The notes below the pieces were generated by a model that did not search any database, was not told where the DNA came from, and worked only from the letters and a program-made list of their open reading frames with translations. The position numbers and the translations under genes were made by a program. Shown piece by piece: positions 60,170-64,000 of a stretch of 64,000 nt of DNA. This stretch comes from RGIG1918 sp964570895. Lineage in GTDB: Bacteria; Cyanobacteriota; Vampirovibrionia; Gastranaerophilales; Gastranaerophilaceae. Each line of letters begins with the position of its first letter. The stretch's first letter is position 1. The stretch covers positions 1 through 64,000 of the forward strand of contig CAZMZD010000002.1 of the NCBI GenBank assembly GCA_964570895.1, given 5' to 3'.

Positions 60170-61240
60170 ATGAGCAGAAGAAAAAATGCCGAAGATTCTA
60201 TGGTTTCTGTAATGGACAAAAACCAAACCCCAGAAGAAGACAATTTTTATGAAAGTACTGGTTTAGAAACTGATAACATTTCAAATATTATTAGAAACCA
60301 AGGTATAATGAGCATGGAAGGCACGCTTTCAGGCGCATATTTTGATTCAAGAGCTGATGAAGAAGATGGCGAAGCAGATGTCACTATGCCAAAAGGTATT
60401 TCAGTTGACGACCCTGTTAGAATGTATTTGCGTGAAATTGGCAGAATTAAACTATTATCTGCTGATGAAGAAATTGATTTAGCGCGCAAAATTGTTGCAG
60501 GCGGCAAGCTTGGCGCGATTGCAAAAAGAAAACTTGTTCAAGCGAACTTGCGCCTTGTTGTTTCAATTGCGAAAAAATATGTAGGTAGAGGCATGTTATT
60601 CCTTGACCTTATTCAAGAAGGCAATTTGGGTTTAATCCGTGCTGCTGAAAAATTTGACCACGAAAGAGGATACAAATTCTCAACTTATGCAACTTGGTGG
60701 ATACGTCAAGCAATCACTCGTGCAATTGCAGACCAAGCTAGAACAATCAGAATTCCTGTTCACATGGTTGAAACAATTAATAAACTTAAAAAAGTTACAA
60801 GAAAACTTGCGCAAGAACTTGCCCGCAAGCCGACCGAAGAAGAACTTTCAGCTGAAATGGGAATTTCTATCAATAAACTTCGCGAAATTGTGAAAGTGGC
60901 ACAAGAGCCATTGAGCCTTGAAACTCCTGTTGGTAAAGAAGAAGACTCTCGCCTTGGCGATTTTATTGAAGATAAAGATGCTGACGCTCCTGTAAAAACT
61001 GTAGCTCACGAACTTTTAAGAGAAGACTTGGCTGAAGTTTTATCTTCGCTTTCTCCTCGCGAAAGAGATGTTTTAAGACTTCGTTTTGGTATGGACGACG
61101 GCAGACAAAGAACTTTGGAAGAAGTTGGCCAACTATTTGGCGTTACTCGTGAAAGAATTCGTCAAATCGAAGCAAAAGCGCTCCGCAAACTTCGCCACCC
61201 AAATCGTTCTAAAAAATTAAAAGAATATATCGAAGTTTAA
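60170..61240 (+). CDS. rpoD: Primary sigma factor RpoD/SigA
   Basis: 356 residues, short as in cyanobacteria because region 1.1 is replaced by about 80 acidic residues. Region 1.2 begins DPVRMYLREIGRIKLLSADEE; 2.1-2.4 include DLIQEGNLGLIRAAEKFDHE, GYKFSTYATWWIRQAITRAI and IRIPVHMVETINKL; 4.2 is RTLEEVGQLFGVTRERIRQI. It directs RNA polymerase to TTGACA/TATAAT promoters, which agrees with the boxes seen in this window. GGAG lies 8 nt before the ATG. A terminator follows. Confidence 0.97.
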   Translation: MSRRKNAEDSMVSVMDKNQTPEEDNFYESTGLETDNISNIIRNQGIMSMEGTLSGAYFDSRADEEDGEADVTMPKGISVDDPVRMYLREIGRIKLLSADEEIDLARKIVAGGKLGAIAKRKLVQANLRLVVSIAKKYVGRGMLFLDLIQEGNLGLIRAAEKFDHERGYKFSTYATWWIRQAITRAIADQARTIRIPVHMVETINKLKKVTRKLAQELARKPTEEELSAEMGISINKLREIVKVAQEPLSLETPVGKEEDSRLGDFIEDKDADAPVKTVAHELLREDLAEVLSSLSPRERDVLRLRFGMDDGRQRTLEEVGQLFGVTRERIRQIEAKALRKLRHPNRSKKLKEYIEV

Positions 61241-61263
61241 AATAAACACGCAATTCATAAACT

Positions 61264-61288
61264 AAAAGCCCTCACATGAGGGCTTTTT
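61264..61288. terminator. Bidirectional Rho-independent terminator
   Basis: AAAAGCCCTC, loop ACAT, GAGGGCTTTTT between the convergent rpoD and pilin-like gene 6. Confidence 0.95.
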
Positions 61289-61297
61289 AAATAATAT

Positions 61298-61903
61298 CTA
61301 TAATCCTAAGTATTTTTGTGCGCGTTTATCTTCTTCAATTATTGTTCCTGAGCAAGTTGCAGAGGTGCAAAAAATAACTTTTCCTTCTTGTAGAATTCTA
61401 AAAAATATTTCATCATACGCTTTTTTATCTCTTCTTGCTGCGTATAATGTAGTTGAAGCATTTTCAACGGTTGTTTTTGTGGGGCCTTCTGAGCCATTCA
61501 AATCCAGCCTTATTTCAAAACTGCAACCAAGTAAATTTGTTTTTGTGCTAGATGTACTACAAGTACCCGTATTGTCATAAAAAATCATTCCGTCCGGAGT
61601 CTGTATGGTTCTTGAATTTGAGCTTGTCTTTGCAGCCTTTAATGTGTTTGTTCCATCGTCTTCCCCGTCGAGAAGCCATCCGAAAATATTAGTTCCCATA
61701 TCCCCTGGGCCAATCGGAACGGTGGCAATTTTAAGGTCTATGGCATTTTGCAATGTCGATTGAGCTTTTTTCGCCAGCGTCGCAAACTTCTTTTCGCTTG
61801 ATTGTTGCATAATGGCTGGGATTGTGACCGCTGCTATAACGCCAATTATTGCAAGCACTAAAAGAACTTCTGCAAGAGTGAATGCTTGTTTTTTATTTTT
61901 CAT
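61298..61903 (-). CDS. Type IV pilin-like protein 6
   Basis: 201 residues starting MKNKKQA-FTLAEVLLVLAIIGVIAA, prepilin cleavage before F. It shares TPDGMIFYDNTGTC, the loop DLNGSEGP, a LLGCSFEI cysteine and a modified late motif EIFFRILQEGKVIF with the other five. An extra cysteine pair (CTSATC) is near the end. It lies 37 kb from the main group and is transcribed alone. AGGTGAG (61909-61915) sets the ATG at 61903; a GTG three codons upstream overlaps that site. Confidence 0.87.
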   Translation of the reverse strand: MKNKKQAFTLAEVLLVLAIIGVIAAVTIPAIMQQSSEKKFATLAKKAQSTLQNAIDLKIATVPIGPGDMGTNIFGWLLDGEDDGTNTLKAAKTSSNSRTIQTPDGMIFYDNTGTCSTSSTKTNLLGCSFEIRLDLNGSEGPTKTTVENASTTLYAARRDKKAYDEIFFRILQEGKVIFCTSATCSGTIIEEDKRAQKYLGL

Positions 61904-61961
61904 AAATCTCACCTAATTAAATCCTATATTTAGTATACCACAGTTTAGGCTGCTGTAACGA

Positions 61962-63254
61962 TTATTTTAAAAGCGAGTTGAATTTGTCCAAAAATTCAGG
62001 AAATGAAGTTTTGTGCCATTCAAAGCCATCAATGGTAATTGGAGTTTCGCACACAAGCCCCGCAATAAACCAAGTCATTGCAAGCCTGTGGTCACAGTAT
62101 GTATTTAAAGTTTTGCCGCCACTCAACGGGGTTTTGCCATAAATCACAAGCCCGTCTTCTTTTTCTTCAATTTTTGCGCCAAGCTTTGTTAGTTCATCAT
62201 ACACGGTTTTTAGCCTGTCGGATTCTTTATTCCTTAAGTCCCCCGCGTCTTTTATGACAGACACTCCATCCGCTTGTGTCATAAGAAGGGCAAGGGTTGG
62301 AATTTCATCTATAAGCCTTGGAATAATTTTGCCTGAAATTGTTGTCGCGCGCAGGTTTTTAGTGTATTTTACTTTAATATTTGCAACTTCTTCGCCTGAA
62401 ATTAATTTTTTATCTAAAATTTCAATATCTGCACCCATATCAAAAAGCACATCCAAAATTCCGGAGCGCGTTTCATTCACCCCAACATTTTTTATGATAA
62501 TTTCAGAATTTGGAACAAGAAGCGCCATAACCATAAAAAACGCGGCAGATGAAATGTCGCCCGCGATGTATAAATCTCGCGCGGTGAGCTCCATTTTGTC
62601 AAATTTTATCTGAACTTTGTCTTTAAGTTCGCACGTTTCAATTTTTCCGCCAAAATATTCAAGCATTCTCTCTGTGTGGTTTCTCGAAAGAGTTGGCTCT
62701 GTGTATTCCAGAGGCAAGTTTTGAGCAATGCTTGCAAGCATTAAGCAAGATTTAACCTGCGCAGAAGCCAATTTGCTTTCATATTTTATAGAATTTAATT
62801 TGCCACCTGTTATTTTGAGCGGAGCATGTCCATCTGTGCTTTCGATATGCGCGCCCATAGAAGATAATGGCACAGTCACTCTTTTCATCGGACGTTTTGT
62901 TAAGCTTTCGTCCCCGCAGAGAGTTGAGGTGAAATTTTGGGCTGCCAAAATGCCAGACATAAGGCGCATTGTGGTTCCCGAGTTTCCGCAATCTAAAATG
63001 CTTTTAGGTTCCCTGTAGCAAGCTGAAAAATCCGCATACAAGGTGTTACTTTCTTTTTCAATTTTTGCGCCAAGTTCAGATAGAATTTTTAATGTTGAGG
63101 CGCAATCTTCAGCGGAGGAAAAATTTTCTATTTTCATCTTTCCTTTTGCGAGAGAGCCAATAATGAGCGACCTGTGCGAAATAGATTTATCCGCAGGAAT
63201 TTCAATTTCGCCCTTCAAGCCATACTCTAATTTTTTGGTTTCAAAATTAGCCAT
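61962..63254 (-). CDS. aroA: 3-phosphoshikimate 1-carboxyvinyltransferase (EPSP synthase)
   Basis: 430 residues. Motifs: IPADKSISHRSLIIGSLAKG, DCGNSGTTMRL, DESLTKRPMKRV, and DHRLAMTWFIAGL near the C-terminus with the catalytic region DEIPTLALLM. The two-domain inverted repeat of the family is complete. It joins shikimate-3-phosphate with phosphoenolpyruvate for aromatic amino acids. I use the ATG at 63254; a TTG two codons upstream is less likely. Its start overlaps the end of speE by 8 bp. Confidence 0.95.
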   Translation of the reverse strand: MANFETKKLEYGLKGEIEIPADKSISHRSLIIGSLAKGKMKIENFSSAEDCASTLKILSELGAKIEKESNTLYADFSACYREPKSILDCGNSGTTMRLMSGILAAQNFTSTLCGDESLTKRPMKRVTVPLSSMGAHIESTDGHAPLKITGGKLNSIKYESKLASAQVKSCLMLASIAQNLPLEYTEPTLSRNHTERMLEYFGGKIETCELKDKVQIKFDKMELTARDLYIAGDISSAAFFMVMALLVPNSEIIIKNVGVNETRSGILDVLFDMGADIEILDKKLISGEEVANIKVKYTKNLRATTISGKIIPRLIDEIPTLALLMTQADGVSVIKDAGDLRNKESDRLKTVYDELTKLGAKIEEKEDGLVIYGKTPLSGGKTLNTYCDHRLAMTWFIAGLVCETPITIDGFEWHKTSFPEFLDKFNSLLK

Positions 63255-64000
63255 TTGCAAGTTCTTTCACAAAGTTTGGAACGGCAAAAACTGCTGAATG
63301 CAGTTCTTTATTATATATTTTGCAAGTTTTTGCAATTTCTTCTGCACGCACATCATCAACACAAGAATTGTTGAATGGTGGCTCAACATCATCAGAGCAG
63401 AAGCCCCAAGACCAATATCCCCCTGGGTATGTCGGCATTGGGCCAACGTATGGCGCAACATATTTAAACACTTTGCGAAGTAGCGCGTATGTTTTTCTCA
63501 TATTTTCAGATTGCGCGAAGGGCCCTTCTGTTTGAGGAACAACAATTCCGCCAGCTTTCATAGCGCGTTTCAAGTTGCCGTAAAATTCTGTGTTAAATAA
63601 GCCTTCCCCTGGGCCGATTGGGTCAGTTGAGTCGATAAGCGCTATATCATATAAATTTTCTTTTCCTTTGATAAATTCAATTGCATCTTGAACTAGCACC
63701 GAAACTTTTGGGTCATCCAGCCCGCATGAAACTGTCGGGAAGAATTTTTTGCTTGCTTCAATTACCATACCGTCAATTTCAACCATATCAATATGTTTTA
63801 CGCATTTATGCTTCAAAAGTTCACGAACAGTACCACCGTCGCCACCGCCAACAATTAAAATGTTTTCAGGGTTTTTGTGAGTTAGCATAGGAATGTGAGT
63901 TATCATTTCATGATAGAAAAACTCATCTCTTTCAGTTACCATCATCAAACCGTCAAGCGTTAGCACATTTCCAAAAGCTCTAGAGTGGAAAACATCCACT
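63247..64000 (-). CDS. speE: Spermidine synthase (5' end cut by the window edge)
   Basis: About 250 residues visible; the first residues lie beyond the right edge. Motifs: GNVLTLDGLMMVTERDEFFYHEMITH, the SAM-binding IVGGGDGGTVRELLKH, VEIDGMVIEASKKFF, and LIDSTDPIGPGEGLFNTEFY with the catalytic aspartate. It transfers aminopropyl groups from decarboxylated SAM to putrescine or a related diamine. With the Orn/Lys/Arg decarboxylase at 55.8 kb it points to polyamine synthesis. It overlaps aroA by 8 bp. Confidence 0.93.
   Translation of the reverse strand, partial: VDVFHSRAFGNVLTLDGLMMVTERDEFFYHEMITHIPMLTHKNPENILIVGGGDGGTVRELLKHKCVKHIDMVEIDGMVIEASKKFFPTVSCGLDDPKVSVLVQDAIEFIKGKENLYDIALIDSTDPIGPGEGLFNTEFYGNLKRAMKAGGIVVPQTEGPFAQSENMRKTYALLRKVFKYVAPYVGPMPTYPGGYWSWGFCSDDVEPPFNNSCVDDVRAEEIAKTCKIYNKELHSAVFAVPNFVKELANG

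Overview
The window is AT-rich bacterial chromosome from a Gram-negative organism. It encodes prolipoprotein diacylglyceryl transferase, an OmpH/Skp chaperone, a giant AsmA-like envelope protein, outer-membrane-like proteins, flagellar hook genes and many type IV pilin-like proteins. Together with a pyrophosphate-dependent phosphofructokinase, a bifunctional-nuclease (BFN) domain protein, a 'methionine gamma-lyase family' PLP enzyme, a short RpoD and several unrecognised membrane proteins, this best fits a non-photosynthetic relative of Cyanobacteria (Melainabacteria/Vampirovibrionia, probably gut Gastranaerophilales). That placement is inference from gene content; no rRNA is present to confirm it.

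Layout. 0-5.5 kb: tRNA-Leu(GAG), a radical SAM protein, dnaA and a two-domain M16 peptidase. 5.5-6.8 kb: a gene-free island of palindromic and inverted repeats. 6.8-11.6 kb: an MgtC-like protein, a TPR membrane protein, OmpH, a methyltetrahydrofolate:corrinoid methyltransferase and a fused double PlsC acyltransferase. 11.6-12.5 kb: a second repeat island with a perfect 116-bp tandem repeat. 12.5-15.2 kb: small and lineage-specific exported or membrane proteins. 15.2-16.3 kb: a third repeat island containing a solitary GIY-YIG nuclease gene framed by 41-bp perfect direct repeats. 16.3-23.8 kb: five type IV pilin-like genes, a peptide ABC ATPase, lepA and a cysteine-rich exported protein. 23.9-31.1 kb: a radical SAM protein, a DnaQ-like exonuclease and a flagellar run fliJ-fliK-flgD-flgE. 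31.2-42.2 kb: a metallopeptidase, dppBC, PPi-PFK, a DUF212 protein, a prenyl diphosphate synthase, a pseudo-receiver protein and membrane proteins. 42.2-52.9 kb: coaE, recJ, lgt, a TPR lipoprotein, the AsmA-like protein, a BFN protein and a PLP enzyme. 53-54 kb: a 1.01-kb segment bounded by 46-bp direct repeats of the eno 3' end. 54-64 kb: eno, an Orn/Lys/Arg decarboxylase, a dGTPase-like HD protein, dnaG, rpoD, a sixth pilin-like gene, aroA and partial speE.

Three things stand out. First, at least five interspersed repeat families are concentrated in the gene-free islands, and the GIY-YIG gene sits inside one. Second, many genes have a TATAAT-like box exactly 6-7 nt before the start codon and no Shine-Dalgarno sequence, which predicts leaderless mRNAs for dnaA, lepA, the GIY-YIG gene, the AsmA-like gene and others. 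Third, a short element-like segment appears to have entered at the 3' end of eno. No CRISPR array, IS transposase, integrase or complete prophage is visible.
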